From Bifidobacterium anseris (GTDB lineage Bacteria; Actinomycetota; Actinomycetes; Actinomycetales; Bifidobacteriaceae), in the NCBI RefSeq assembly GCF_002860345.1, contig NZ_NMYC01000006.1:32460-96459 (forward strand): a DNA stretch of 64,000 nt. The letters run 5' to 3'. Each line of letters opens with the position of its first letter. The stretch's first letter is position 1. This document shows positions 28,002-37,979 of this stretch, one piece after another. The translations under genes were made by a program, and so were the position numbers. Below the pieces are notes generated by a model, which was given only the letters and a program-made list of their open reading frames with translations, searched no databases and was not told where the DNA came from.

Positions 28002-28211
28002 TTGGTTGTGCCTTTCTTCGACCATGCGCCCAGAGACGGCGCGATGGCTTCACACAGGGTTTGCGAATATATGAACATATACGGAAAGCACATACGTACA
28101 TATGTCATGCGTCATATGTTCGCGAAAGGGAATGTCCGCATTCATGCCGGACAGGACACACCTTAGCCGGAGCGCGCGACGAAACCGGCTGTGACGAGCC
28201 GGAAGACGATT

Positions 28212-28250
28212 CCGGGCGGCCCGCACGTCGTCTGCGCGCGGGCCGCCCGG
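28212..28250 (-). terminator. Hairpin after the flavoprotein gene
   Basis: A 13-bp perfect inverted repeat (CCGGGCGGCCCGC with its complement) lies 11 nt after the stop codon on the minus strand. No T-run follows. Confidence 0.55.
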
Positions 28251-28260
28251 GATCGTGGAA

Positions 28261-29850
28261 TCACTTGGATTCGTGATAGGACTTGTCGGTGTTGACCGAC
28301 CAGATGTTCTCCTTCGTCGGCTTGCCGGACTTGATGTTGCCGACGGCCTCGATCGCCGTCGCCATCGAATGGTCCATGTTGTTGTAGCGGTGCTGGCCGT
28401 TGCGGCCGACGCAGTACAGGTTGCCGAAGGAGTCGAGATAGTCGACGACTTCCGGCATCTCGTCGTAGGTGTCAAAGTACGCCGGATACGCCTTCTTGAC
28501 GCGTTCGCGATGCGCATCGAGTACTTCGTGCGAGCCGTTGATGACACCCATGCGCGTCAGCTCGCTGATCGCGAAGCGCGTCGCCTCGTCGTCGCTCATG
28601 TTCCAGAAATCGTCGCCTTCCTCGCAGAAGTATTCGAGGCCGATCCAGACGGTATCGTCGACGTCCTTGACAAGGTACGGGCTCCAGTTGTTGAAGATCT
28701 GCAGACGGCCGACCTTGTAGCCCGGATCCTGCACGTAGATCCAGCAGTCCGGCACGATCGGCGGGTTGCCGAGCGTCGGGATGTCGGTCGTGTTCTTGAG
28801 CTTCAGGTGCTTGACAAGCAGGCCGACGGTGACGAAGTCGCGGTACGGCAGGCCATCGGCGATGCGCACGATGTCCTTCGGCGCATGCTCGGTGCCGCCG
28901 TCGATCGCCTCGACGAGATCCTTGATCGGCATCGACGAGATGAATTCGTCGGCTTCGAGCGTCGTGCGCACGCCGTGCTCATCCTCATAGACGAGCGAGG
29001 CGATGTGTCCGTCCTGCTGATCGAGTTCGACGACCTTCGCGCCCTTGATGATCGTGACGCCGGCGTCCTCGGCGTTCTTCGCGACCGTCTCCCACAGCTG
29101 TCCCGGACCGAGCTTGGGGTACCAGAACTCCTCGATGAGCGAGGTCTCGACCTCTTCGGCGTCACGCTTCTTCGGCAGCAGCTTGCGGAACGCGTTCTTG
29201 AGCACGCCCATGATGCTCAGGCCCTTGACGCGCTGCGAACCCCAGTCGGCCGAGATGACCGACGGATGGCGTCCCCAGAGCTTCTCGGTGTAGCCCTCGA
29301 AGAACATCGAATACAGCTTGCGGCCGAAACGGTTGATGTAGAAGTTCTCGAGATTGTCCTCGGGCAGCTTGTGGAACACCGACTTGAGGTACGAGCAGCC
29401 GGCCACGACAGTGAGCTTCGGGCCCATCGCCTTCAACGTGTTCATCGACAGCGAAATCGGGTAGTCGAAGAAATGCTTGTTCCAGAAGATGCGCGAGACG
29501 CGGTGGCGCTTGAGCATGACCTTGTCGGTCGTCTCCGGATCGGGTCCGCCCGGCTCGAGCTCATGCACGCGGCCAAGCTTCTTGTCGTCGTAGGACGGGG
29601 CGCCCTGCAGCGGCAGCGTATCCGCCCACCAGCGCATGATGCGATCGTCCTTCGAGAAGAAACGATGGCCGCCGATGTCCATGCGGTTGCCGTCGTGCTT
29701 GACGGTGCGCGCGATGCCGCCGAATTCCTGCGATTCCTCGAGGACCGTGACGTCGTACTTGTCGGCGCCGCCGTCCTTGACGAGCTCCCAGGCGGCCGTG
29801 AGACCGGCGGGGCCACCGCCGATGATCACTACGGTTTGCTTGTCAGACAC
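28261..29850 (-). CDS. FAD/NAD(P)-binding oxidoreductase related to UDP-galactopyranose mutase and protoporphyrinogen oxidase-like proteins
   Basis: The N-terminus shows the FAD-binding Rossmann motif VVIIGGGPAGLTAAWEL and the second dinucleotide contact EFGGIARTV. The sequence DIGGHRFFSK and the late GRNGQHRYNNMDHSMATA stretch are typical of the amine-oxidase/Glf-like group found near cell-surface glycan genes. The role is not certain: conversion of a nucleotide sugar or desaturation are both possible. GTG at 29850 (VSDKQTVV) is chosen because AAGGAG lies nine nt upstream, inside the longer open frame. The protein is 529 residues. No glycosyltransferase gene is adjacent. Confidence 0.75.
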   Translation of the reverse strand: MSDKQTVVIIGGGPAGLTAAWELVKDGGADKYDVTVLEESQEFGGIARTVKHDGNRMDIGGHRFFSKDDRIMRWWADTLPLQGAPSYDDKKLGRVHELEPGGPDPETTDKVMLKRHRVSRIFWNKHFFDYPISLSMNTLKAMGPKLTVVAGCSYLKSVFHKLPEDNLENFYINRFGRKLYSMFFEGYTEKLWGRHPSVISADWGSQRVKGLSIMGVLKNAFRKLLPKKRDAEEVETSLIEEFWYPKLGPGQLWETVAKNAEDAGVTIIKGAKVVELDQQDGHIASLVYEDEHGVRTTLEADEFISSMPIKDLVEAIDGGTEHAPKDIVRIADGLPYRDFVTVGLLVKHLKLKNTTDIPTLGNPPIVPDCWIYVQDPGYKVGRLQIFNNWSPYLVKDVDDTVWIGLEYFCEEGDDFWNMSDDEATRFAISELTRMGVINGSHEVLDAHRERVKKAYPAYFDTYDEMPEVVDYLDSFGNLYCVGRNGQHRYNNMDHSMATAIEAVGNIKSGKPTKENIWSVNTDKSYHESK

Positions 29851-29983
29851 GTTCACGTTCTCCTTCAACATTGGTTCTGCCGATCGATCGCTGCTGAAAA
29901 CTTCGCATCGCGCATCCTCGCGCCGGTACCGCGCAAGTCTTGGGATTGTCGTGCGCATGGAATATCGCGCTTCGCAGCAGTCT

Positions 29984-30022
29984 AGTGCCCCCTATGGCCA
30001 TAGGAAGGCCATAGGGGGCACT
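29984..30022. repeat. Perfect 16-bp inverted repeat
   Basis: AGTGCCCCCTATGGCC and its exact complement are separated by seven nt. It lies just after the DUF2469 gene on the minus strand and before the flavoprotein promoter. It resembles a terminator stem but has no T-run on either strand. Confidence 0.65.
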
Positions 30023-30043
30023 GCATCACGTTGTTCGGACTCC

Positions 30044-30355
30044 TCAGATGCCGTCGGGGATGTCGATGTCGCTCTTCTGCACCTCTTCGACGTTGACGTC
30101 CTTGAAGGTCACGATACGCACGTTCTTGACGAAGCGATTCGACCGGTAGACGTCCCACACCCATGCGTCGGAGAGCTGCACGTCGAAGTAGACGTCCTGC
30201 CCGGCCGAACGGACGTTGAAATCCACCTTGTTCGCCAGATAGAACCGCCGTTCCGTCTCGACGACGTAGGTGAACAGCTTGATGACGTCACGGTATTCCT
30301 TGTACAACGCCAGTTCGGCGTCGGTCTCATAGTTGTCGAGGTCTTCGGCGCTCAT
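30044..30355 (-). CDS. DUF2469 family protein
   Basis: This 103-residue cytoplasmic protein belongs to a conserved actinobacterial family of unknown role. The sequence from MSAEDLDNYETDAELALYKE through VIKLFTYVVETERRFYLAN to the C-terminal YFDVQLSDAWVWDVYR stretch matches the family pattern. In many actinobacteria the gene lies near ribonuclease HII or replication/repair genes; here it follows a GNAT gene by 70 nt, so the two may be cotranscribed. The 9-bp repeats before the start contain several GAAGGA-like stretches; the site nearest the ATG is weak. Confidence 0.82.
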   Translation of the reverse strand: MSAEDLDNYETDAELALYKEYRDVIKLFTYVVETERRFYLANKVDFNVRSAGQDVYFDVQLSDAWVWDVYRSNRFVKNVRIVTFKDVNVEEVQKSDIDIPDGI

Positions 30356-30425
30356 GGTTACTCGCTCATGCTCCTGTCCTTCGTGTCTTTCGTGTCCTTC
30401 GTGTCTGTTGCCTTCATCCGCCCGT

Positions 30426-31484
30426 TCACTGATCGTCGTGCGCGGCCGCGCCGTGACGGTTGCGGTCGCGTCCCAGCGTACGCCACCACGCCTTCTTCGA
30501 CGTGTTGCGTTCGGCGTTGTTGTACGGCCATGCGTTCTCGGCATCGACGTCGTCGCCGGCGATGCGTTCGGCGTCGCGGTGCAGCGTCTCGCCGAGCGTC
30601 GGCGCCTGCACGTCGTCGCGCGCCGTCACGGCGTCGGCGACGCGTTGGCGTTCGTCGTCGAGGTCCTTCAACAGTCCGGCCTCGCGCAGCTCCTGCTTTT
30701 TGATCGCCATCGAATGCTGGTGGAGCGACAACGCCTTCTCCATGCCGGGGTTCGACGTAATGACGTGCATGCCGAAGGCGTCCATCGCGCGCACCGGGTC
30801 GAATTCGTCGACGAGCGTGTCAAGCACGTTGAGGTCCTGGTATTTGCCGAGGCGGTTGTCCCACAGCGCGTCGCGCGACGTGCCCGAGGGCACGAAGCCG
30901 AGCGACTGGTAGACGGAGAAGGTGCGCGTGTTCTTCTCGGGCACGGCCACCCAGATGCGGTGCAACCCGAGTCCTTCCGGCTGGTCGGCGAAGCCGTAGG
31001 TCATGACGCGCGGCATCGCATCGCGCGAATAGCCACGTCCGCGGAAGTCCTTGCCGAGCACGACTTGGATGCGCGCCGAACGCGCCCAGCCGTCGATGTC
31101 GATCAGGAAGATCATGCCGAGGAATTCGGTCGCGTTCTGCGCGTTGACGGTTTCGTCGTTGTCGTCGGGCGTCGTCATCAGCGCCCACGCGATCGTGCGG
31201 CGGTGCTCGGGGTCGTCGACGCCGTCGCCGACGTCGGCGCCCTGCGTCCATGCTTCGGAACGGCTCACCCACGCGTGCACGGCCGCGCGTTCGGCGACGC
31301 GGTCCTTGCCGGTGATGCCTGACGCGTTCACGTAGGCGTCAAGCTTGTCCATGAGCGGCAGGTCCTTCGATGTGGCCGGCCGCAGATACACCATCTCCCC
31401 CAGAATGTCGGGAATCGTGATACGCGTGGGCAGCACGCGCGACCGTTCCCGTTCCTCCTCGCGACGTTCATCACTGTGCGTCAT
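30426..31484 (-). CDS. GNAT-family N-acetyltransferase
   Basis: The 352-residue protein holds a GNAT domain in its first two thirds: VYLRPATSKDLPLMDKL starts the fold, VVLGKDFRGRGYSRDAMPRV is the acetyl-CoA pyrophosphate-binding loop and NTRTFSVYQSLGFV the late motif. The C-terminal 110 residues are helical and charged with no recognised domain, making it longer than a plain GNAT enzyme of 150-200 residues. The acceptor is unknown. ATG at 31484 follows AAGGAAC. Its stop is 70 nt from the DUF2469 start. Confidence 0.8.
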   Translation of the reverse strand: MTHSDERREEERERSRVLPTRITIPDILGEMVYLRPATSKDLPLMDKLDAYVNASGITGKDRVAERAAVHAWVSRSEAWTQGADVGDGVDDPEHRRTIAWALMTTPDDNDETVNAQNATEFLGMIFLIDIDGWARSARIQVVLGKDFRGRGYSRDAMPRVMTYGFADQPEGLGLHRIWVAVPEKNTRTFSVYQSLGFVPSGTSRDALWDNRLGKYQDLNVLDTLVDEFDPVRAMDAFGMHVITSNPGMEKALSLHQHSMAIKKQELREAGLLKDLDDERQRVADAVTARDDVQAPTLGETLHRDAERIAGDDVDAENAWPYNNAERNTSKKAWWRTLGRDRNRHGAAAHDDQ

Positions 31485-31587
31485 GTTGTTCCTTTTTTGT
31501 TTGGCGACTGGAGCGTTCTCCCATGCTCTCCAGTCCTGCCATTGTAGTGTACGCCCATGTCCTCGGCGTCGGCGCGTCCAAATGCGA

Positions 31588-31626
31588 GCCGGGGCGGCGG
31601 ACACGATCGATGTCCGCCGCCCCGGC
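31588..31626 (-). terminator. Terminator hairpin of the gatCAB operon
   Basis: A 16-bp perfect inverted repeat (GCCGGGGCGGCGGACA with its complement) with a seven-base loop lies 25 nt after the gatB stop. The T-run is absent, so Rho may help. Confidence 0.65.
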
Positions 31627-31650
31627 CTGCGTGGGCGATTGCCGAAGTAC

Positions 31651-33150
31651 TCAGCCCTTGATCTTCTCGAGGACGATCTTCGTGACGGCCTTCGCGTCCG
31701 CCTGGCCCTTCGTCGCGCGCATGACGGCGCCGATGATTGCGCCCATCGGCTTCATGTTGCCGCCCTTGAGCTTTTCGACGACGTCCGGATTCGCGTCAAG
31801 CGCCTCCTGGACGGCTGCCTCCAGCGCACCGTCGTCGGAGACGACCTTGAAGCCGTGCTTCTCGACGATCTCGGCAGGCGTGCCTTCGCCGGCGAGCACG
31901 AGGCTCACCGTCTGCTTGGCGAGCTTGTCGTTGAGCTTGCCGTCGGCGATGAGTGCCTCGACGTCGGCGACCTCCTGCGCGTCGATCGGCAGCTCTTCGA
32001 GGCTGACGCCCTTGGCGTTCGCCTCACGCGAGAGCTCGCCGAGCCACCACTTCTTCGCGCCCGACGGCGTCGCGCCGAGCTTGACGGTCTCCTCGATGAG
32101 GTCGAGCGCGTCGGCGTTGATGACGTCGCGCATCTCCGTGTCGGAGAACTTCCATTCGTCCTTGAGGCGGTTGCGGCGTTCGCGCGGCATTTCCGGCATG
32201 ATCGCGCGGATGCGCTCGACGTGCTCCGGCGTGATGTGGAGCATGACGAGATCGGGATCCGGGAAGTAGCGGTAGTCGTCGGCGTCCGACTTGACACGGC
32301 CGCCGGCCGTCGTCTGCGTCGCCTCGTCCCAGTGACGCGTCTCCTGCAGGATCTCGCCGCCGTCCTCGAGGATCGCGGCCTGACGGCGGATCTCGTACTG
32401 GATCGTGCGTTCGATGCCGCGGAACGAGTTGACGTTCTTCGTCTCGGAACGCGTGCCGAAGGGGTCGGACGGGTCGCGGCGCAGCGAGACGTTGACGTCG
32501 GCGCGCATGTTGCCCTGCTCCATACGGGCGTGCGAGATGTTGAGCGCACGCACGATGTCGCGGATCGCGCGCATGTAGGCGCCGGCAATCTCCGGAGCGC
32601 GGTCGCCCGCGCCCTCGATCGGCTTCGTCACGATCTCGATGAGCGGCACGCCGGCGCGGTTGTAGTCGACGAGCGAATGGTCGGCGCCTTCGATACGGCC
32701 GTCGGAACCGCCGACGTGCGTGTTCTTGCCAGCATCGTCCTCGATGTGCGCGCGCTCGATCGGTACGCGGAAGACGGTGCCGTCCTCGAGTTCGACGTCG
32801 AGGTAACCTTCGCCGTTCGTCGGCTTGTCGTACTGCGAGATCTGGTAGTCACGCGGCATGTCCGGATAGAAGTAGTTCTTGCGGGCGAACTGGCTCCACT
32901 CGTTGATCTGGCAGTGCAGCGCGAGGCCGAGCTTGATCGCGTAGTCGACGGCGGCCGCGTTGACGACCGGCAGCGAACCCGGCAGGCCGAGGCTCACCGG
33001 CGTCAGCTCGGTGTTCGGCTCGGCGCCGAAGGAGATCGGCGCCGGGCAGAACAGCTTCGTGTTCGTCGACAGCTCGACGTGCGTCTCGAGACCGATGACC
33101 GGATCGAACTTCTTGACGGCTTCGGAATACTTCATCAATTTTTCAGCCAT
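31651..33150 (-). CDS. gatB: Asp-tRNA(Asn)/Glu-tRNA(Gln) amidotransferase subunit B
   Basis: GatB binds and phosphorylates the misacylated tRNA in the GatCAB complex, which makes Gln-tRNA(Gln) and/or Asn-tRNA(Asn). The 499-residue protein shows the family N-terminus ([19 protein letters not shown]), [16 protein letters not shown], and the C-terminal YqeY-like helical tail ([19 protein letters not shown]). AGGAAGAG precedes the ATG. It is the last gene of gatC-gatA-gatB. Confidence 0.97.
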   Translation of the reverse strand: MAEKLMKYSEAVKKFDPVIGLETHVELSTNTKLFCPAPISFGAEPNTELTPVSLGLPGSLPVVNAAAVDYAIKLGLALHCQINEWSQFARKNYFYPDMPRDYQISQYDKPTNGEGYLDVELEDGTVFRVPIERAHIEDDAGKNTHVGGSDGRIEGADHSLVDYNRAGVPLIEIVTKPIEGAGDRAPEIAGAYMRAIRDIVRALNISHARMEQGNMRADVNVSLRRDPSDPFGTRSETKNVNSFRGIERTIQYEIRRQAAILEDGGEILQETRHWDEATQTTAGGRVKSDADDYRYFPDPDLVMLHITPEHVERIRAIMPEMPRERRNRLKDEWKFSDTEMRDVINADALDLIEETVKLGATPSGAKKWWLGELSREANAKGVSLEELPIDAQEVADVEALIADGKLNDKLAKQTVSLVLAGEGTPAEIVEKHGFKVVSDDGALEAAVQEALDANPDVVEKLKGGNMKPMGAIIGAVMRATKGQADAKAVTKIVLEKIKG

Positions 33151-33171
33151 AATATTCTCTTCCTGTCACCC

Positions 33172-34713
33172 TTACTTGTTGAGTCCATCGAGCCACGGCG
33201 TCTTGAGTGACTGCCAGATTGGTCCGTTCCAGTCCTCTTCGAGCGCGGCTTCGAGCGCGGCGGCCGGCTTGTACATGACCTCGTCGCGCTGCTGCGGCGC
33301 GATGAACTGGAAGCCGACCGGCAGGCCGTCGTCGGACAGGCCGGCCGGGATGCTCATCGCCGGCACGCCGGCGAGGTTCGCCGGGATTGTCGCGATGTCG
33401 TTCATGTACATCGCGAGCGGATCGTCCATCTTCTCACCGAACTTGAACGCCGTTGACGGGCTCGTCGGGGAGACGAGGACGTCGGCCTGTTCGAAGGCCT
33501 TGCGGAAATCGTCGATGATGAGCGTGCGCACCTTCTGCGCCGAGCCGTACCACGCGTCGTAGTAGCCGGCGGACAGCGCGTAGGTGCCGAGGATGATGCG
33601 GCGCTTGACTTCGTCGCCGAAGCCTGCCTCACGCGTGTAGGCCATCATGTTCGCGGCCGTCTGCGGGACGTCCTCGGGCGGCATGACGCGCAGGCCGTAG
33701 CGCATGCCGTCGTAGCGGGCGAGGTTCGAGCTGACTTCGGACGGCATGATGATGTAGTAGGCGCCGAGCGCGTACTTGAAGTGCGGGCACGAGACCTCGA
33801 CGACTTCGGCGCCCATCGCCTCGAGCTTCTTGACGGCTTCGTTGAAGCGCGCCTCGACGCCCGGCTGGAAGCCGTCGCCGTTGAGTTCCTTGACGAGGCC
33901 GACCTTCATGCCCTTGAGATCGCGGTTGAGCAGGCCGTCGCGCGCGGCGGCGACCATCGGGCGCGGGCCTTCGGGGATCGACGTCGAATCGCGGCGGTCA
34001 TGGCCGCCGATGATTTCCTGCAGCAGCGCCGAGTCGAGGACGGTGCGCGAGACCGGACCGATCTGGTCGAGCGACGAGGCCATCGCGATCGCGCCGAAGC
34101 GGGAGACGCCGCCGTAGGTCGGCTTGACGCCGACGGTGCCGGTGAGCGCGCCGGGCTGACGGATCGAGCCGCCGGTGTCTGTGCCGAGCGCGATCGGTGC
34201 CTCGAAGGCGCTGACGGCCGCCGCGGAGCCGCCGCCGGAGCCGCCGGGCACGCGGTCGACGTCCCACGGGTTCGACGTGCGCTGGAAGGCCGAATGCTCG
34301 GTCGATGAGCCCTGTGCGAATTCGTCGAGGTTCGTCTTGCCGAGGATCGGCATATGCGCGGCCTTGAGCTTCTCGATGACGGTCGCGTCGTACGGCGGGA
34401 CCCAGCCTTCGAGGATGCGGGAGGCGGCCGTTGTCTCGATGCCCTTCGTCACGATCATGTCCTTGATCGCGATCGGGACGCCGGCGAGCTCGGGCAGCTC
34501 GGCCTTCTCGTCGTCGGACAGGTTGTCGAAGGCGTCGGCCTGCTCGAGCGCGGCTTCGCCGGCGATCTTGAGGAAGGCCTTGATGCTCGGCTCGGCGGCT
34601 TCGATGACATCGAGTTCGGCGGCCACGAGGTCGCGGCTCGACACCTCCTTCGCGCGCAGCTTGCGCGCCATGTCGTATGCGGACAGCTTGACGAGTTCGT
34701 TCTGGTCGGTCAT
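33172..34713 (-). CDS. gatA: Asp-tRNA(Asn)/Glu-tRNA(Gln) amidotransferase subunit A
   Basis: GatA releases ammonia from glutamine for GatB. The 513-residue amidase-signature protein carries the Ser-cisSer-Lys catalytic set: Lys in [11 protein letters not shown], the Gly/Ser-rich [12 protein letters not shown] and the nucleophile region [23 protein letters not shown] precedes the ATG, and one nt separates it from the gatC stop, so the two are translationally coupled. Confidence 0.97.
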   Translation of the reverse strand: MTDQNELVKLSAYDMARKLRAKEVSSRDLVAAELDVIEAAEPSIKAFLKIAGEAALEQADAFDNLSDDEKAELPELAGVPIAIKDMIVTKGIETTAASRILEGWVPPYDATVIEKLKAAHMPILGKTNLDEFAQGSSTEHSAFQRTSNPWDVDRVPGGSGGGSAAAVSAFEAPIALGTDTGGSIRQPGALTGTVGVKPTYGGVSRFGAIAMASSLDQIGPVSRTVLDSALLQEIIGGHDRRDSTSIPEGPRPMVAAARDGLLNRDLKGMKVGLVKELNGDGFQPGVEARFNEAVKKLEAMGAEVVEVSCPHFKYALGAYYIIMPSEVSSNLARYDGMRYGLRVMPPEDVPQTAANMMAYTREAGFGDEVKRRIILGTYALSAGYYDAWYGSAQKVRTLIIDDFRKAFEQADVLVSPTSPSTAFKFGEKMDDPLAMYMNDIATIPANLAGVPAMSIPAGLSDDGLPVGFQFIAPQQRDEVMYKPAAALEAALEEDWNGPIWQSLKTPWLDGLNK

Positions 34714-34714
34714 C

Positions 34715-35011
34715 TCACTCCTCCCCCAGGATCTGCGGCGCGACGAACATGCCGTCTTCGGTCGCCGGCGCCGAGGCGAGCACCTCGGAGCGGTCGAGCG
34801 GCTTGGCCGGCACGTCGGGGCGCAGATAGGCCTCGAGCGGCACCGGATTGGCGGTCGGCTGCACGTCGTCGGTCACAGCCTCCTGGACCGAATTGATCGA
34901 ATCGGCGATGACGTTGAGCTCGCTCTGCATGCGGGTGATTTCCTCGTCGGTGAGCGCAATCCGGGCGAGATCGCCCAGATGCATGATTTCTTCACGTGTG
35001 AATGTAGGCAT
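34715..35011 (-). CDS. gatC: Asp-tRNA(Asn)/Glu-tRNA(Gln) amidotransferase subunit C
   Basis: GatC is the small wrapping subunit that stabilises GatA-GatB. The 98-residue protein begins [20 protein letters not shown] and ends with the Pro-rich [20 protein letters not shown] segment typical of GatC. ATG at 35011 is chosen from homology; a frame seven codons longer would start inside the -10 region. First gene of the operon, predicted to be leaderless. Confidence 0.93.
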   Translation of the reverse strand: MPTFTREEIMHLGDLARIALTDEEITRMQSELNVIADSINSVQEAVTDDVQPTANPVPLEAYLRPDVPAKPLDRSEVLASAPATEDGMFVAPQILGEE

Positions 35012-35018
35012 GCCTTCA

Positions 35019-35024
35019 ACTATA
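35019..35024 (-). promoter_or_regulatory. -10 element for a leaderless gatCAB mRNA
   Basis: On the minus strand TATAGT is followed by seven nt (TGAAGGC) and then the gatC ATG. The GAAGG inside the spacer is only one nt from the ATG, too close to act as a normal ribosome site. Confidence 0.55.
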
Positions 35025-35159
35025 CGAACCAAATGTGACGAGGCTCCACCACGAGGCGAGAGTCGACGGACACGAACGGCGCACGATGCGAAACGCGGCG
35101 ATTGCCGACGTCGTCGGGCAATCGCCGCGCTGCAACACCATATCAGCGGCGGGACATCG

Positions 35160-36038
35160 TCACTTCACGTCGCGGCGGCACATCATCAGCACACCGACGG
35201 CGTAGAACACGACGCTCCAGACGACGAAGATCAGGCCGGCCATGCCCCATGCAGGCTGGAACGGCTGCGCGCCGTCGATGTCCAGGACCGCCGCCGCGTC
35301 GTTCGCGAAGGTGCTCGCGCCGGCGCTGAGGAAGGCCGTCAACGCGTTCGCCGGCAGGCAGTTGTTGATCGACGTGATCCACAGATAACGGCGGCCGAGC
35401 AGCTGCGCCATCTGCAGCACCGACGGCACAATCGTGAACAGCACGACGACGCACAACACTCCGCCCACCGTCGAACGGCAGATCGCGCCGAGCCCCATCG
35501 CTAGCACGGCCGCGAAGGCCATCATCAGCGGCAGGCCGAGCAATGTGACGACCGGCATCGCAGCCGGCGTCCATTTCGTGCCGGTCGTCAGATGTGGGCC
35601 AACCATCGCCGCGGCGACGCCCCACGCGAGCAGCACGCCGACGAGGGACGCGAGGAACGTGACGGCGGCGACGACGAGGGCCTTCGCATGCATGAACATC
35701 GCGCGCCGCGGATCCACGGTGAGCGACGAGACGATCGACGATGAACTGAACTCGCCCGTCAGCGCCATGACGCCGAGGATGCCGACGATGACGAGCGCAT
35801 TGGAGGCGCCGGCGCTCGCCGTCGACCAGATGTCCTCATGGCCGACCGGCGTGATATCGGAGGCGAGCAGCGACAGCAGCCATCCCATCATCGCGCTGTT
35901 GATCAGCAGGAACGCGATCGTGAGGACGCCGAGCACATAGGTCGACGTCGCACTCCAGATCTTGCACCATTCGGCGCGCAGCGCGCCGCCGAAGGTCAGT
36001 CGCGGTGCACGCCGCGCGGTCGTTGTCATCGCGCTCAT
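35160..36038 (-). CDS. ABC-2 type transporter permease
   Basis: The 292-residue protein has about six membrane helices in the ABC-2 arrangement: an N-terminal cytoplasmic helix [17 protein letters not shown], a first helix, a long extracellular part with [12 protein letters not shown], then [24 protein letters not shown], the characteristic cytoplasmic coupling segment. The ATG overlaps the stop of the ATPase gene by four nt (ATGA), and GGAGGTG precedes it, so both subunits are made together. The cargo is unknown; export of a small hydrophobic or peptide compound is usual for this type. Confidence 0.88.
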   Translation of the reverse strand: MSAMTTTARRAPRLTFGGALRAEWCKIWSATSTYVLGVLTIAFLLINSAMMGWLLSLLASDITPVGHEDIWSTASAGASNALVIVGILGVMALTGEFSSSSIVSSLTVDPRRAMFMHAKALVVAAVTFLASLVGVLLAWGVAAAMVGPHLTTGTKWTPAAMPVVTLLGLPLMMAFAAVLAMGLGAICRSTVGGVLCVVVLFTIVPSVLQMAQLLGRRYLWITSINNCLPANALTAFLSAGASTFANDAAAVLDIDGAQPFQPAWGMAGLIFVVWSVVFYAVGVLMMCRRDVK

Positions 36039-37051
36039 CGCGCACCTCCGTTCATCGTCGGAATCGTCGGATTCGCCGGCTGCGGCTGCCGCATCGCCTG
36101 CTGCGGCGGCATCGCGCCGATCGGCGCCGCGACGTACTGCGCGTGCGCATGCGTGAGCTCCATATACGCCTGCTCGAGCGAGACCTGTTCGCGCGCGAAA
36201 CGGTAGGCGACGATCTGATTGGCGACGAAGCCGCGCGCGACGGTCTCCAGATCGGCGCCTTCGATGCTGAACGCGCGCGCATCGTGCGGATAGCCGTCCG
36301 CGAGCGCCGTCTCGGTGATGCGCACACCCGGCGAATGCGCGAACATCGCATGCAGCTTGTCGACGTCCGGCGTGACGACCGAGATCAGCGGCCGCGAATG
36401 TTCGGAGACGAAATCGGCGACCGTCGTGCATTTGAGGATGCGTCCCTGGCCAATGATGACGAGCGTGTCCGCGGTGAGCGCGACCTCGCTCATCAGATGC
36501 GAGCTGAGCAGCACGGCGCGTCCGGCAGCCGCGCTGTTGCGGCACAGGTCACGCACCCATTTGACGCCTTCGGCGTCGAGGCCGTTGACCGGCTCGTCGA
36601 GCACGAGGTTCTTCGGATCGCCGAGCATCGCGGCGGCGATTGCGAGACGCTGTCCCATGCCGAGCGAGAAACGGCCGGCCTTCGTCATGCGCGCGCTCGC
36701 CAATCCCGTCAGATCGAGCACTTCGTCGATGCGCGACTTCGGAATGTTGTTCGTGTAGGCGAGCGATTTGAGATACGCGTAGGCCGAACGATTCTTCGGC
36801 GCGCAGCGTGCGTCGAGCACGGCACCGACGCTCGCCATCGGCAACGCGCAGCGCGTGTAGGGGACGCCGTCGACGAGCGCGCTGCCCTCGTTCGGCGCGA
36901 TGAGGCCGAGCAGGATGCGCATCGTCGTCGATTTGCCGGCACCGTTGGGCCCGACGAAGCCGGTGACGACGCCGTCGGGCGCCGTGAAACTGACATGATC
37001 GAGTATTGGTTTGGCGCCGAATGATTTGCAGACGCCGTTGAGTTCCATCAT
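36035..37051 (-). CDS. ABC transporter ATP-binding protein
   Basis: The nucleotide-binding subunit of the exporter with the permease downstream. Walker A GPNGAGKST, the signature region FSLGMGQRLAIAAAML and Walker B NLVLDEPVNGLD are intact; the switch His lies in VLLSSHLMSEV. A Pro/Gln/Ala-rich C-terminal tail of about 35 residues follows the domain. Two consecutive ATG codons (37051 and 37048) are candidates; TACGAT (37060-37065 on the minus strand) eight nt before the first suggests a leaderless mRNA, and there is no ribosome site. Confidence 0.88.
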   Translation of the reverse strand: MMELNGVCKSFGAKPILDHVSFTAPDGVVTGFVGPNGAGKSTTMRILLGLIAPNEGSALVDGVPYTRCALPMASVGAVLDARCAPKNRSAYAYLKSLAYTNNIPKSRIDEVLDLTGLASARMTKAGRFSLGMGQRLAIAAAMLGDPKNLVLDEPVNGLDAEGVKWVRDLCRNSAAAGRAVLLSSHLMSEVALTADTLVIIGQGRILKCTTVADFVSEHSRPLISVVTPDVDKLHAMFAHSPGVRITETALADGYPHDARAFSIEGADLETVARGFVANQIVAYRFAREQVSLEQAYMELTHAHAQYVAAPIGAMPPQQAMRQPQPANPTIPTMNGGAR

Positions 37052-37133
37052 GAGGCCGCATCGTAGCAAGCGCACGCCGCAAGCGATGCCGCACGACCAC
37101 GATACGGCGGCAAGATGAGATTACGGCCGGCGA

Positions 37134-37940
37134 TTACACAGCCGCGTGCTGTGCGATCCATGCATGCATCGCCACGGCGGCGGCGGCGCCGGCGTTGATC
37201 GAACGCACGGAGCCGAACTGACTGATGTAGACGACGTCGTCGGCGAGCTCGAGCGCCTTCTCGGACAGTCCCGGCCCTTCGGCGCCGAACAGCAGCAGGC
37301 AGCGTTCGGGGAAGCGGTAGGTCTCGATCGGCACGGCGCCGTCGATGATGTCCATCGCGATGACCTTCGCGTCCTCGGCGGTGCGCAAGTCGCGGCATGC
37401 ATACAGCAGTTCACGCTCCGCGTCGGCGGCGTCCAAAACACCCGCGTCGCGCGCGCGTTCAAGCGCGGCGATGCGCGAATGCGCCTCGTCGCGCTCGTTC
37501 GCAATGCGGCGCCGCCAGTCGTCGACGCAATCATGAATCGACGGATGATTGACGACGTGCTGATACAGCTCGGTCATCAACGCGCCCTTGCGATTCCATT
37601 TATGCGGACCGACGATGTGCACGCGGTTCGCCGTGAACGCGTTCGCCGTGCGCACGATCGACCCGATGTTGAAATCGTGCGTCCAATTCTCAATCGCGAC
37701 TTCAAACAAGTGACGCCCGCGCATGTCGAGATCGTCGCGGATCGCGTCGACACTCCAATAGCGGTAGCGGTCGAGAACGTTGCGCCGGTCGCCCTCGTCG
37801 AGCAGCGCCGTATCGTAGCGCGCGTCGGCAGGACGCGGCTCGCCCGGATGCGCCTGCTCCCAAGGCCCCACACCCACTTCGCGGAACGACGGCTCGCCCG
37901 AGGCCTTTGCCGCCACATCGATCGGATTCGGTTCGTGCAT
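37134..37940 (-). CDS. SpoU/TrmH-family RNA 2'-O-methyltransferase
   Basis: SPOUT-fold methyltransferases of this family methylate ribose in tRNA or rRNA. Motif 1 is NFNIGSIVRTANAF, motif 2 CLLLFGAEGPGLS and motif 3 ISQFGSVRSINAGAAAAVAMHAW, with the deep-trefoil-knot SAM site formed by the last two. An N-terminal extension of about 80 residues and a charged helical insertion (about 135-175) are not part of the core, so the target RNA cannot be named. GGGAGGGA precedes the ATG at 37940. Confidence 0.88.
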   Translation of the reverse strand: MHEPNPIDVAAKASGEPSFREVGVGPWEQAHPGEPRPADARYDTALLDEGDRRNVLDRYRYWSVDAIRDDLDMRGRHLFEVAIENWTHDFNIGSIVRTANAFTANRVHIVGPHKWNRKGALMTELYQHVVNHPSIHDCVDDWRRRIANERDEAHSRIAALERARDAGVLDAADAERELLYACRDLRTAEDAKVIAMDIIDGAVPIETYRFPERCLLLFGAEGPGLSEKALELADDVVYISQFGSVRSINAGAAAAVAMHAWIAQHAAV

Positions 37941-37979
37941 CGTACGTCCCTCCCGTCTGCGCGTCGTGCCGGGAGCCGC

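Noticed and set aside
30379-30406. 9-bp repeats CTTCGTGTC before the DUF2469 gene
   Set aside because: Only three short units; they are noted with the gene but are too small to call a distinct element.
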